Assembly: GCF_900302455.1 (NCBI RefSeq)
Contig: NZ_ONZG01000001.1
Coordinates: 62,001-126,000, forward strand
Length of the DNA stretch: 64,000 bases
Origin: Falsiruegeria mediterranea M17
Lineage (GTDB): Bacteria; Pseudomonadota; Alphaproteobacteria; Rhodobacterales; Rhodobacteraceae
Direction: 5' to 3'
Part shown: in pieces, positions 1-7,518 of the stretch
Layout of the letters: each line of letters begins with the position of its first letter
Position numbering within the stretch: the stretch's first letter is position 1
Notes under the pieces: model-generated
The model's input: the letters and a program-made list of their open reading frames with translations, nothing else
What the model was told of the DNA's origin: nothing
The model's database searches: none
Program-made: the position numbers and the translations under genes

Positions 1-1
1 G

Positions 2-157
2 TCGATCCCTGTCTCGCTCGCCATCGAGGCAGTGATGGATCGTGCCATCCCCGCCGGGGTTCACGCCGCCCCCAGCGACCCCAAGCTGGTGCAGGCCTGG
101 ATGGGTGAAATCGACAAACTGGCCCAGCATCTGCAGATCGTCGATCACAATTCATAA
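2..157 (+). CDS. C-terminal end of an unidentified protein, cut by window start
   Basis: An open frame enters from the left edge and stops with TAA at 155-157, giving 51 residues. The readable end includes IPVSLAIEAVMDRAIPAGVH and closes with QIVDHNS. The pattern of a helix followed by IPAGV and APSDP resembles the C-termini of saccharopine-dehydrogenase-like oxidoreductases, but the fragment is too short to assign. A good terminator hairpin follows directly, which supports this being a real gene end. Confidence 0.5.
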   Translation, partial: SIPVSLAIEAVMDRAIPAGVHAAPSDPKLVQAWMGEIDKLAQHLQIVDHNS

Positions 158-164
158 AGCATCT

Positions 165-195
165 CGGGCGGCGCAATGCCGCCCGCTTTGCCTTT
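165..195 (+). terminator. Rho-independent-type terminator
   Basis: A perfect 8-bp stem, CGGGCGGC (165-172) and GCCGCCCG (178-185), encloses a 5-nt loop and is followed by a weak T-rich stretch (CTTTGCCTTT). It begins 8 nt after the stop of the leading partial gene. Confidence 0.6.
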
Positions 196-215
196 GCCCC
201 TATGTCGCATACCCT

Positions 216-236
216 TTGCAGAACCGAACTCTGCAA
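216..236. promoter_or_regulatory. Palindromic candidate operator upstream of the AraC gene
   Basis: TTGCAGA (216-222) and TCTGCAA (230-236) form a perfect inverted repeat with a 7-nt spacer. It lies 20 nt before the preferred AraC start at 256, where an autoregulatory operator would sit. There is no T tract after it, so it is less likely to be a terminator. The binding protein is unknown. Confidence 0.4.
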
Positions 237-255
237 TAGACAAAACCCCGGCCCC

Positions 256-1134
256 ATGCCGCGACGCTATGCTGACATCTACCCCTCGCTGCCGTTTCTG
301 AACAGCGATGAGACCCGGCACATGTCGGCGGCCGCGCTGATGTCAGTGCGCTATTTCCAAGCCGAGCCGGACAGCATGCCGGAAGAGGTGTTTGCCGAAC
401 ACCAACGTGCTGCTCAACCTCTATTACACTTCGCACCGGGTTCAGAACCGCCGCGACGGTGTGCTGCGTGACTTCACATTCCACAAGAACGAGATCGTCG
501 TCACACCCGCCGGCATCCGCTCAGGTTGGCGGTGGTTCGGCACCTCAGACGTGATCGTGGTGACCTTGGACCCTGGCCAGGTCGAGGCCTTTGCCCATCG
601 AGAACTTGGTATCATCCTGGATCACCAGCAGCTGGTGGACCTTCCACAATTCAGTGACGCCGATCTGTGCAACGCCGGCATCATACTGCGCGATGCACTT
701 GAAACAGACGACCTGACGTCGGGCGTGATGTTCGAAGCGATGAGCCGGGTGTTTCTGGTCAAACTGTTGCAACGCTACGGTCAGCAACGCCCGAAGAGCT
801 GGCCGCCTCGGCCCGCTTTACCTCGGACCATTTCCGACGTGTTCTGGAACATATCCGCGCCCATCTGGACCGCACCATAACCGTTGATGATCTCGCAGGT
901 CAGGCAGGCATGAGCCCGTCGGATTTCGCCCGCGTATTCAAAGAAACCCTGGGGCAGACACCGATGCAATACGTGCTGGCCTATCGGATCGAACAGGCGG
1001 CCCAGATGATGCGCGACAAACACCTGCATTTGGGCGAGATTACCCTGGCCTGCGGTTTTGCCGATCAGGCGCATTTCTCGCGCAGCTTCAAACAGGTCAC
1101 CGGGCAGACACCACGACGGTTTCGCGCTGCCTGA
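256..1134 (+). pseudogene. AraC-family transcriptional regulator with two compensating frameshifts
   Basis: The coding sense moves from frame 1 to frame 2 near 397-403 (EVFAEH then NVLLNLYY; one extra base in the CACCAACG context). It returns to frame 1 near 783-793 (RYGQQ then PEELAASARF; one base short in a C run). Spliced conceptually, it gives about 292 residues: an N-terminal effector domain with NEIVVTPAGIRSGWRW, then a C-terminal AraC double helix-turn-helix (DDLAGQAGMSPSDFARVFKE, later GEITLACGFADQAHFSRSFK). There are no other stops in the joined frame. The +1/-1 pair in C-rich runs looks more like sequencing or assembly error than decay. If the indels are real, the protein is broken. 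An upstream in-frame ATG at 202 is an alternative start. Confidence 0.8.
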
Positions 1135-1163
1135 GCCGCCGCGCAGGATCATGCAAAAAACAA

Positions 1164-1190
1164 GTGGTTCGGTTCAATAACCCGAACCAC
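1164..1190. other. Inverted repeat between AraC gene and hydrolase
   Basis: GTGGTTCGG (1164-1172) and CCGAACCAC (1182-1190) form a perfect 9-bp stem with a 9-nt loop. On the minus strand it is followed by TTGTTTTTTG; on the plus strand it is preceded by an A tract. It could be the AraC terminator or an operator for the hydrolase gene that starts 64 bp downstream. Confidence 0.45.
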
Positions 1191-1254
1191 CCCCGCCGTA
1201 TCTCTTGTCTCATCAAGGGGCCCTGTCGCCCACACGAAGAGAGGAGATTTCGAC

Positions 1255-2196
1255 ATGACCAAACTTGCACTCACAACCGCCGCCGCACTGATGGCCTCGA
1301 CCGCTGCCTTTGCCCAAGTGGAAACCCGCAGCGTCACCTTTGAAAACGAAGGCGCCACCCTGTCGGGCACGCTCTACTGGCCCGAAGCTCACGATGGCTC
1401 GGCCCTGCCAACCGTTGTTGTCACCGGCGCCTGGACGTCGGTCGAAGAGCAGATGCCTTCGGTCTATGCCCGCGAGATGGTCCAACGCGGCTTTGCTGCC
1501 TTTACCTTTGACTTCCGCGGTTGGGGCAAATCGGGCGATCTGCCAAACAATGTGCGCTTTATCGAAAGCCCTGCCGCCAAGACATCGGACATCCGCGCCG
1601 CCTTTGAGTTCGTTTCGACCCTGCCCGAGGTCGAAGCGGCACGCATCAACGGTTTGGGCATCTGCGCCTCGGCTGGTTACATGGTCGACGCCGTATCCGG
1701 CAACGAACTGGTTGATCGCATTGGCCTGGTCGCCCCTTGGCTGCAAAACGCCGAGTTGGTCGAAGCCGTCTATGGCGGTAGCGAAAGTGTTGCGGTCCTG
1801 ATCAGCGTCTCGCAAGACGCCGAACGAGTGGGCGGTCAAGTCATCCCCGCAGCAGGGTCCGAGGGCGCGACAGGTGTCTTGATGCCCATCGGTGGCTACT
1901 ACTATGACTCAGACCGAGGCGCGATCCCGGCGTATGACAACAAGTGGAACAACGCAGGCTGGGAAAGTTGGCTGACCTATTACCCCGCCGATCACGCCGG
2001 CAACCTGAGCCAACCTCTGGCCATCGTGCACTCTGAAGCCGCCGCCATCCCGCAAGGTGTCAGGTCGTTTCTGGAACAATTCGCAGGCGATGCCACCCTT
2101 CAGATGCTCGAGGATGTGACCCAGTACGACTTCTACGACAACCCCGAAGACGTGACCCGCGCCGCCGAAACCATGGCCGATCACTTCAACGGCTGA
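1255..2196 (+). CDS. Exported alpha/beta hydrolase, dienelactone-hydrolase-like
   Basis: This is a 313-aa protein with an apparent signal peptide (MTKLALTTAAALMASTAAFA) and an alpha/beta hydrolase core. The segment FDFRGWGKSGD is the strand and loop typical of the family. The nucleophile elbow reads GLGICASAGY, where the nucleophile position may be Cys, as in dienelactone hydrolases, rather than Ser. A late histidine sits in AETMADHFNG. The start is supported by AGAGGAGA about 7 nt upstream. The next gene, a SnoaL-like secreted protein, follows on the same strand, so the two may be co-transcribed. The substrate is unknown. Confidence 0.8.
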   Translation: MTKLALTTAAALMASTAAFAQVETRSVTFENEGATLSGTLYWPEAHDGSALPTVVVTGAWTSVEEQMPSVYAREMVQRGFAAFTFDFRGWGKSGDLPNNVRFIESPAAKTSDIRAAFEFVSTLPEVEAARINGLGICASAGYMVDAVSGNELVDRIGLVAPWLQNAELVEAVYGGSESVAVLISVSQDAERVGGQVIPAAGSEGATGVLMPIGGYYYDSDRGAIPAYDNKWNNAGWESWLTYYPADHAGNLSQPLAIVHSEAAAIPQGVRSFLEQFAGDATLQMLEDVTQYDFYDNPEDVTRAAETMADHFNG

Positions 2197-2256
2197 GAAG
2201 ACAGCCGTGATCCAAAGGCCACCCGAGCCAGTTGCCTCTCAACAAGGAAACTCAAG

Positions 2257-2779
2257 ATGAAAATGCCACTCTCTGCCATGGCACTCTTGTCCGCCACATC
2301 CGCCGCCGCTCTTGCAGATCACCCCCTGCCCCCCTGTCAGCACCCCGGTCGAAGCCCAGAACCGTACCCTGGTCTCTTCGATTACGCTGGCTGCGGACCG
2401 CGGGGCCTATGACCTGGCTGAACAGGCATTCGCACCGCAGGTCGTGATCGACTACACCTCGGTTTGGGGCGGGGAGCCGGTCACCACGACCCCTGCGGAA
2501 CTGATGATCTCTTGGCAGGGAATTGTGCCTGGCTTTGACACCACCTGGCACGAACTTGGCCCGGTCACCATCTCGGTCGACGGCAACAACGCCAAGGCGC
2601 ATGCCTTTGTCGACGCCCGTCACTGGATCGGCGAAGATCTGTGGCGCCCCTTGGGCAGCTATCACTGGGATGTGGAACGCATCGACAACACATGGCGTGT
2701 CACCCGAATGGAGTTTGAAATGACCCAAGAGCTCGGCGACCGTGCATTGGCGGCCCAAGCAATGGACCGGGCCGAATAG
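2257..2779 (+). pseudogene. Secreted SnoaL/NTF2-like protein with a frameshift in a C run
   Basis: Translation from ATG 2257 gives a signal peptide (MKMPLSAMALLSATSAAALA) but runs out of frame after DHPLPP, where the DNA reads CACCCCCTGCCCCCCTG. Removing one C from the six-C run at about 2325-2330 joins it to a frame reading VSTPVEAQNRTLVSSITLAA and continuing to the stop at 2779. The joined product is about 173 residues with an NTF2/SnoaL-like fold (VVIDYTSVWGGEPV, HWDVERIDNTWRVTRMEF). The frameshift is either a homopolymer sequencing error, a recent mutation or a slippery phase-variation site. The downstream part alone (ATG 2312) would lack its signal peptide. Confidence 0.7.
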
Positions 2780-2798
2780 AGCGCCACTCACGCACTGC

Positions 2799-2833
2799 AA
2801 AAGCGCCTGTCAAAGTTCGGCGGGCGCTTTTTT
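2799..2833 (+). terminator. Rho-independent terminator
   Basis: AAAAGCGCC (2799-2807) pairs with GGCGCTTTT (2823-2831) and the run continues TTTTTT to 2833. It sits between the convergent SnoaL-like and DUF3775 genes and could work in both directions because the left arm starts with A residues. Confidence 0.75.
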
Positions 2834-2839
2834 GCGGGA

Positions 2840-3157
2840 TCACATCAGATCGTTTTCCACGTCTTCAGCCGACACCCCCAGGGCATCAAGGCCATTTTCC
2901 AGATGATCCGCCAAGTGCGGCGTGCCGATCAGATAGTCCGCACAGGGCGTCGAGGCCTCGGACCGGGCGGTCGCAATCGCCTCGGCCAGGTCTTCGGCAA
3001 AAAAGCTTTCTCGGCCGACCCACATGATCGCAACCAACTCCGCCTGTTCGTCTTCGCTCATTCGGTCGACAAAAGCGCGCAACTCGCCCTCGGCCCGGTT
3101 CAATTCACGCGCCATCATCGCCACCTGGGCCACCTTGCGTGTCGAAATCTCCAGCAT
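2840..3157 (-). CDS. DUF3775 family protein
   Basis: This is a 105-aa cytoplasmic protein of unknown function. Its core matches the DUF3775 pattern: RAFVDRMSEDEQAELVAIMW followed by VGRESF, and later YLIGTPHLADHLENGLDALG. I chose the ATG at 3157 (MLEISTRK) because AGGAGGA lies about 8 nt upstream on the minus strand; the open frame extends 25 residues further without a comparable ribosome site. It is convergent with the SnoaL-like gene and divergent from ada. The role is not known. Confidence 0.8.
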   Translation of the reverse strand: MLEISTRKVAQVAMMARELNRAEGELRAFVDRMSEDEQAELVAIMWVGRESFFAEDLAEAIATARSEASTPCADYLIGTPHLADHLENGLDALGVSAEDVENDLM

Positions 3158-3320
3158 CTTCTGATCCTCCTGTTCGCGTCTTGCCTGTGATCTTTCGCGG
3201 GCTGCCCGTGACCTGTCTTTGATCTTGCGCAAACCGCCACCCTGCCGATTTCACCAAAAAATGACATCGGCGCCTGAAAACCGGCGCCCAAAACGTTGGC
3301 AATCGCGCTAGGGTCTGGGC

Positions 3321-4391
3321 ATGAGACTCGACCTACCTGATGACGATACCCTGTATAAGGCGTTGCTGGCCCGCGATCCGGTCTGGGATGGGCGCGCCTT
3401 TGTTGGCGTGACCAGCACCGGCATCCTGTGCCGTCTGACCTGCCCCGCTCGGAAACCCAAGCGCGAAAACTGCGTGTTCTTCGGAACCATCGGCGGCGGG
3501 ATCGAAGCCGGGTTTCGCCCTTGCAAACGCTGCCATCCGATGCAACCCGCGGCACAGTCAGATCCGACGGTTCAGACCCTGATCAAGGCGCTTGAGGTTG
3601 ATCCCTCTCGCCGTTGGCGCGAGGGGGATCTGGTGGCAATGGGACACGATCCATCGACCGTCCGCCGTGCATTCAAGCGCCATTTTGGCATGACCTTTCT
3701 TGAAATGGCCCGCCAAACCCGGTTGCATACCGGGCTGACAACGCTTGCCCAAGACGGTCGGGTGATCGACGCGCAACTGGATGCAGGCTTTTCCTCGGGC
3801 GCCGCATTCCGAGCCGCCTTTGCTCGGCATCTGGGGCTGCCGCCCGGTGCATTTCGGTCAGATGCGTTGCTCAGGGCCGATTGGTTCCAGACGCCCCTAG
3901 GCCCCATGATCGCTGTCAGCGACGCCACGCATTTGCATCTGCTGGAATTCACCGACCGCAAGGCGCTACCGACCGAACTCAAGCGTCTGCACAAGGCCTG
4001 CAAAGGTTCGCTCGGCTTTGGTCGCCTGGCCCCCACGGACCAGATCGAGGCGCAGCTGGATGATTATTTCCAAGGGCGCTCCGCCCGGTTCAATGTGCCC
4101 TTGGCCTTGCATGGCACACCATTCACTTGTGCCGTCTGGGACATGTTGCAAACGCTACCCGCAGGCAGCATCCATTCGTATTCGGACATTGCCCGGAGAA
4201 TGGATCGCCCCGAATCCACGCGCGCCGTTGCCCGCGCCAATGGCGCCAACCAGATCGCCATCGTCATCCCCTGCCACCGTGTCATGGGGGCCGATGGCGC
4301 GCTCACCGGATATGGCGGTGGACTGTGGCGCAAACAGAAACTGATCGACCTGGAACGGCAATACGCCCCAACCGAAAGCATCCCCGCATGA
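3321..4391 (+). CDS. ada: Ada: methylphosphotriester/O6-methylguanine-DNA methyltransferase and activator
   Basis: This 356-aa protein has the full Ada layout. An N-terminal zinc domain has Cys37, Cys41, Cys68 and Cys71 (GILCRLTCPARK and FRPCKRCHPMQ), matching the spacing of E. coli Ada, with Cys37 as the phosphotriester acceptor. A central AraC-type DNA-binding region follows (STVRRAFKRHFGMTFLEMAR, residues about 105-180). The C-terminal methyltransferase domain has the acceptor Cys318 in IPCHRV. Ada repairs alkylated DNA and, once methylated, activates the adaptive response. Its stop overlaps the start of the next gene (ATGA), implying translational coupling to the PEP-mutase-like enzyme. 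Confidence 0.95.
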   Translation: MRLDLPDDDTLYKALLARDPVWDGRAFVGVTSTGILCRLTCPARKPKRENCVFFGTIGGGIEAGFRPCKRCHPMQPAAQSDPTVQTLIKALEVDPSRRWREGDLVAMGHDPSTVRRAFKRHFGMTFLEMARQTRLHTGLTTLAQDGRVIDAQLDAGFSSGAAFRAAFARHLGLPPGAFRSDALLRADWFQTPLGPMIAVSDATHLHLLEFTDRKALPTELKRLHKACKGSLGFGRLAPTDQIEAQLDDYFQGRSARFNVPLALHGTPFTCAVWDMLQTLPAGSIHSYSDIARRMDRPESTRAVARANGANQIAIVIPCHRVMGADGALTGYGGGLWRKQKLIDLERQYAPTESIPA

Positions 4392-5155
4392 CCCAATCCG
4401 ACACTGCCCGAACCTTTGCCGAACTGCACCGTCCCGGCACGCCGTTGATCCTCTATAACGCCTGGGACACTGGCAGCGCCAAGGCCATCGCAAAGGCAGG
4501 CGCGCCCGCGATTGCCACCGGCAGTTGGTCGCTCGCGCATGCACAAGGGTTCGACGACGGGCAGGACATGCCACTGGAATTTGCCTTGCACATCCTCGCC
4601 CGCATCACCGCATCTGTCGACCTGCCCGTAAGCTTCGACTTCGAAGCCGGTTATTCCGATGACCTTGGTACATTGGCCACAAACATGGAGCGCGTGATCG
4701 CCGCAGGCGCCGTCGGGATCAATTTCGAAGACCGCGTCATCGGTGGTGCCGGACTCTTGGCCGCCCCGATCCAGGCCGAACGGATCGCCGCCCTGCGTAA
4801 AGCCGCGAAATCTACAGGTGTGCCCATTTTCATCAACGCGCGATGCGACATCTTCTTTCAGGGTGCCAAACCTGACGCCCATCCCGCGTTGATGGCCGAA
4901 GCCATCGAACGCGCGCAGATTTATGCAGATGCCGGAGCGGATGGGCTCTTTGTCCCCGGTTTGGTCACACCCGAACTGATCAATGAGATCTGCGCAGCGA
5001 CATCTTTGCCTGTAAACATCATGCAAACCGGCAAGGCCCCGGATCACCAAACTCTCGCCGACCTTAGGGTGGCAAGGATCAGCCACGGCCCCTCCCCCTA
5101 CCTGACTGCCATGGCAGGCGTGACCGAGGCCGCTAAAGCCGCGCTTGCGCTCTAA
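4388..5155 (+). CDS. Isocitrate lyase/PEP mutase family enzyme
   Basis: This 255-aa TIM-barrel enzyme belongs to the ICL/PEP-mutase superfamily. Visible motifs are LILYNAWDTGSAKAIAKAG near the N-terminus, SFDFEAGYSDD for the metal-binding strand, GINFEDRV, and NARCDIFF. It lacks the KKCGH-type catalytic loop of true isocitrate or methylisocitrate lyases, so it more likely acts as a small C-C or P-C lyase or decarboxylase on a 2-oxo or 2-hydroxy acid; the substrate is unresolved. The start overlaps the ada stop by 4 nt. Why an alkylation-repair gene is coupled to this enzyme is unclear. Repeat copy A follows it. Confidence 0.75.
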   Translation: MTQSDTARTFAELHRPGTPLILYNAWDTGSAKAIAKAGAPAIATGSWSLAHAQGFDDGQDMPLEFALHILARITASVDLPVSFDFEAGYSDDLGTLATNMERVIAAGAVGINFEDRVIGGAGLLAAPIQAERIAALRKAAKSTGVPIFINARCDIFFQGAKPDAHPALMAEAIERAQIYADAGADGLFVPGLVTPELINEICAATSLPVNIMQTGKAPDHQTLADLRVARISHGPSPYLTAMAGVTEAAKAALAL

Positions 5156-5169
5156 AACAACACCGGCGC

Positions 5170-5275
5170 TCTGCGGGGCCGCGCCGCGCGCAGCGCGGCG
5201 CCCGGCCCAACGGGAGGAGGTGTTTCGTCAGAAACATCGACGACGGGCGGGAGCACCTCCCGCTTCGTGGGCACT
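5170..5275 (+). repeat. Structured intergenic repeat, copy A
   Basis: It lies between convergent genes. It starts with a perfect 9-bp hairpin (GCGCCGCGC 5181-5189, GCGCGGCGC 5193-5201), then GGCCCAACGGGAGGAGG (5204-5220). A second hairpin follows, TGTTTC-GTCA-GAAACA (5221-5236), and then TCGACGACGGGCGGGAG (5237-5253). The last block plus its preceding ACA is a 20-nt exact match to copy B. CACCTCC (5254-5260) can also pair back with GGAGGTG. Confidence 0.75.
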
Positions 5276-5290
5276 TCAGGCAAAGAGAAC

Positions 5291-6082
5291 CTAGGCAGCA
5301 GCGGCCTCTTCCAATGGCGGGGTGAAGCGATGGTGTTTAATCTGCTCACCGTTGATTTCAATAGCTTCCCCAGCCGGCACCTCGATCCACTTTTTCTGTT
5401 CATCGTCCAACGGCTCAGACGACACGATGATCCCGTGGGCACAGCGGCGGTGAAACAGGCTTGGCGCAAATGCATCCGAAGCATAGCGCGCCGCAAAGAG
5501 CCGCTGTCCATCGGACCAACATGCTGCAAACCGCATGAACGGCGACACACCTCGTCTGCGCGACAGCACCTCAACCCGGCCAACCGCGCGAGCCATCGCG
5601 CCAATCGGATCGATATCCAACCCTTCGCCCAGGGCAATCAAAAAGATCGCCTCGCTTTCGGTTGCGCCAAGACGATATTCGTAACAGTCAGGCGGGATCA
5701 TCCCGTCCAGCTCTTGTCGAATTCGCTCGTGTCCCCCCGCTTGGCCATTGTGCATGAAGCTCCAGCGTTTGTGCCCAAAGGGGTGGCAATTGTTGCGCGA
5801 CGTGGCCGTTCCTGTCGAGGCCCGCACATGCGCCAGAAACAGACGTGACCGCGTGTGATGCGCCAGTTGGCGAAGGTTCGCATCAGACCAGGCCGGGTTG
5901 GTGTCCTTATAGAAACAAGGGCTCTCACGCTCGCAATACCACGCCAAACCAAAACCATCCGCATTGATCGGCGTCTTGCCGATCATCGCATTGCGGCTTT
6001 GTTCGACCAGCGATTGTTCTTGGTTGAGGACCAGTTCATCAAAATAGCGCGGCGCACCTGTCCACGCGAGAAATCGGCACAT
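5291..6082 (-). CDS. Class II glutamine amidotransferase
   Basis: The protein is 263 aa when started at the ATG at 6082, so that Cys2 (MCRFLAW) becomes the N-terminal nucleophile after Met removal, as class II (Ntn) amidotransferases require. A longer open frame with 14 extra residues would bury this cysteine and is rejected. Other motifs are INADGFGLAWY, LFLAHVRASTG, HPFGHKRWSFMHNGQ and a later SEAIF. It resembles the stand-alone YafJ/EgtC-like family, whose members hydrolyse gamma-glutamyl amides. The exact substrate is not predictable. The gene is downstream of rmuC on the same strand with a 136-nt gap. Confidence 0.85.
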   Translation of the reverse strand: MCRFLAWTGAPRYFDELVLNQEQSLVEQSRNAMIGKTPINADGFGLAWYCERESPCFYKDTNPAWSDANLRQLAHHTRSRLFLAHVRASTGTATSRNNCHPFGHKRWSFMHNGQAGGHERIRQELDGMIPPDCYEYRLGATESEAIFLIALGEGLDIDPIGAMARAVGRVEVLSRRRGVSPFMRFAACWSDGQRLFAARYASDAFAPSLFHRRCAHGIIVSSEPLDDEQKKWIEVPAGEAIEINGEQIKHHRFTPPLEEAAAA

Positions 6083-6218
6083 TTGGGAATTCCGTTTGGG
6101 GCTGTCTTTGCACAGAGCATACACCCCAAGAAATGAGGTTTTTCACCAAACCCCTTGCCAAAAACTTGAACCTATCAATCATATGACCCCAAGAACGTCT
6201 TAGAGTCGGGTCAACTCC

Positions 6219-7457
6219 TCACTCACCTGGCTTGGTCAATGGAACAACTGACCCGGTGTCTTCAGGTGCCAACTCTTCGAAATCAAAATTGTCCAACCGC
6301 AGAGCCCGACGCCCCGCCTTGTCGGCGCTGATCTTGATGTCCGAGATATCTTTCGCCGCCTGCCCGAAATGCCGGTCCAGATTGGCCACCCGGTCGCCTA
6401 GACGTTCCACATCCTTGTGCAGCAATCCCAATTCTTTGCGGATTGCGCCCGCCTGTTCGCGCATCCGGGCATCTTTGAGAATTGCCCGCATGGTGTTGAG
6501 CGTCGCCATACAGGTCGTCGGCGAGACGATCCACACCCGCGCCGAAAATCCTTCGCGTACGATCTCGGGAAAGTTCGCGTGCAGTTCGGCATAGACCGCC
6601 TCTGACGGCAGGAACATCAAAGCGCCATCCGCGGTTTCGCCCTCGATGATGTATTTCTCGGAAATTGCCTTGATGTGGGTCCGCAGCGCCGTGCGGATCA
6701 TCCGCGCGGCCTCGTTCAATTCGCTTTGCGTCTCGGCCCGGCGCAACGCCTCGTAAGGCTCCAGTGGGAACTTGCTGTCGATCACGATGGGACCCGGCGG
6801 GTTGGGTAGGTGGATCAGACAGTCCGCTCGCTTGCCATTCGACAGCGTGTGCTGCAGGGCATAGCTGTCGGACGGCAGCGCCTTGGACACGATGTCATTC
6901 AGCTGAATTTCCCCAAACGCCCCGCGTGTTTGCTTGTTTGAAAGGATGTCCTGCAGACTCAGAACATCACCCGACAGTTTGGTGATGTTGTCCTGCGCCT
7001 TGTCGATTGTCTTGAGCCGTTCCTGCAACTGCGTCAGCGAAGTTGCGGTCTGTTTCGACGAGCCATGCAGGCTCTCTTTCATCCGCTCCTGCATCTCGGC
7101 CAAAGCGCGGGCCGAGCGCATGGCATTGTCCGCCAATCGATCGTTCATGTGCTGCTGCACATCCCCCAGGCGCGCCTCCATCGTCTGGATCACCTGCACC
7201 TGTGCATTGGCTTGCGTGTCCGACACATGCTGTAACCCGCCACGCAACTGCTCTTGGCCCGCGCCCAACTGCTGTACGTTTTGACCCAAGATCGCCATCT
7301 GCTGCGTCAACGGTTCCGCCATCCGGGCCGAGCGGTTGGCCGCTCGCAGGCTGAGAAACACCATCAAAGCGATAAGCAGCAAGATCGCGGCCGCACCAAG
7401 GGCCATCAGGACCATCGGGTCCTCCAGCGAATAGGTCTGTCCTGCAATCTCGATCAT
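6219..7457 (-). CDS. rmuC: RmuC family DNA recombination protein
   Basis: This 412-aa protein has an N-terminal transmembrane helix (MVLMALGAAAILLLIALMVF), a long predicted coiled coil (residues about 45-165, rich in Q, E and A), and the conserved RmuC domain (QTRGAFGEIQLNDIV, VIDSKFPLEPYEALRRA, FLPSEAVYAEL, VWIVSPTTCMATLNTMRAI). RmuC is thought to limit inversions at short repeats and carries a PD-(D/E)XK-like nuclease fold. It follows mutL on the same strand, fitting a genome-maintenance neighbourhood (ada, rmuC, mutL). Confidence 0.92.
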   Translation of the reverse strand: MIEIAGQTYSLEDPMVLMALGAAAILLLIALMVFLSLRAANRSARMAEPLTQQMAILGQNVQQLGAGQEQLRGGLQHVSDTQANAQVQVIQTMEARLGDVQQHMNDRLADNAMRSARALAEMQERMKESLHGSSKQTATSLTQLQERLKTIDKAQDNITKLSGDVLSLQDILSNKQTRGAFGEIQLNDIVSKALPSDSYALQHTLSNGKRADCLIHLPNPPGPIVIDSKFPLEPYEALRRAETQSELNEAARMIRTALRTHIKAISEKYIIEGETADGALMFLPSEAVYAELHANFPEIVREGFSARVWIVSPTTCMATLNTMRAILKDARMREQAGAIRKELGLLHKDVERLGDRVANLDRHFGQAAKDISDIKISADKAGRRALRLDNFDFEELAPEDTGSVVPLTKPGE

Positions 7458-7518
7458 CGTCGCCTCGCCTGTGTTCTCTTTTTGTTTTCCTGATCTCTAG
7501 CGAGGGGACCGGGGAAAA

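Noticed and set aside
5155-5290. Coding potential of repeat copy A (peptides such as AQREEVFRQKHRRRAG)
   Set aside because: Copies A and B can be read in a similar peptide frame, but the similarity in copy C is lost while the DNA hairpins are kept, so structure is a better explanation than protein.
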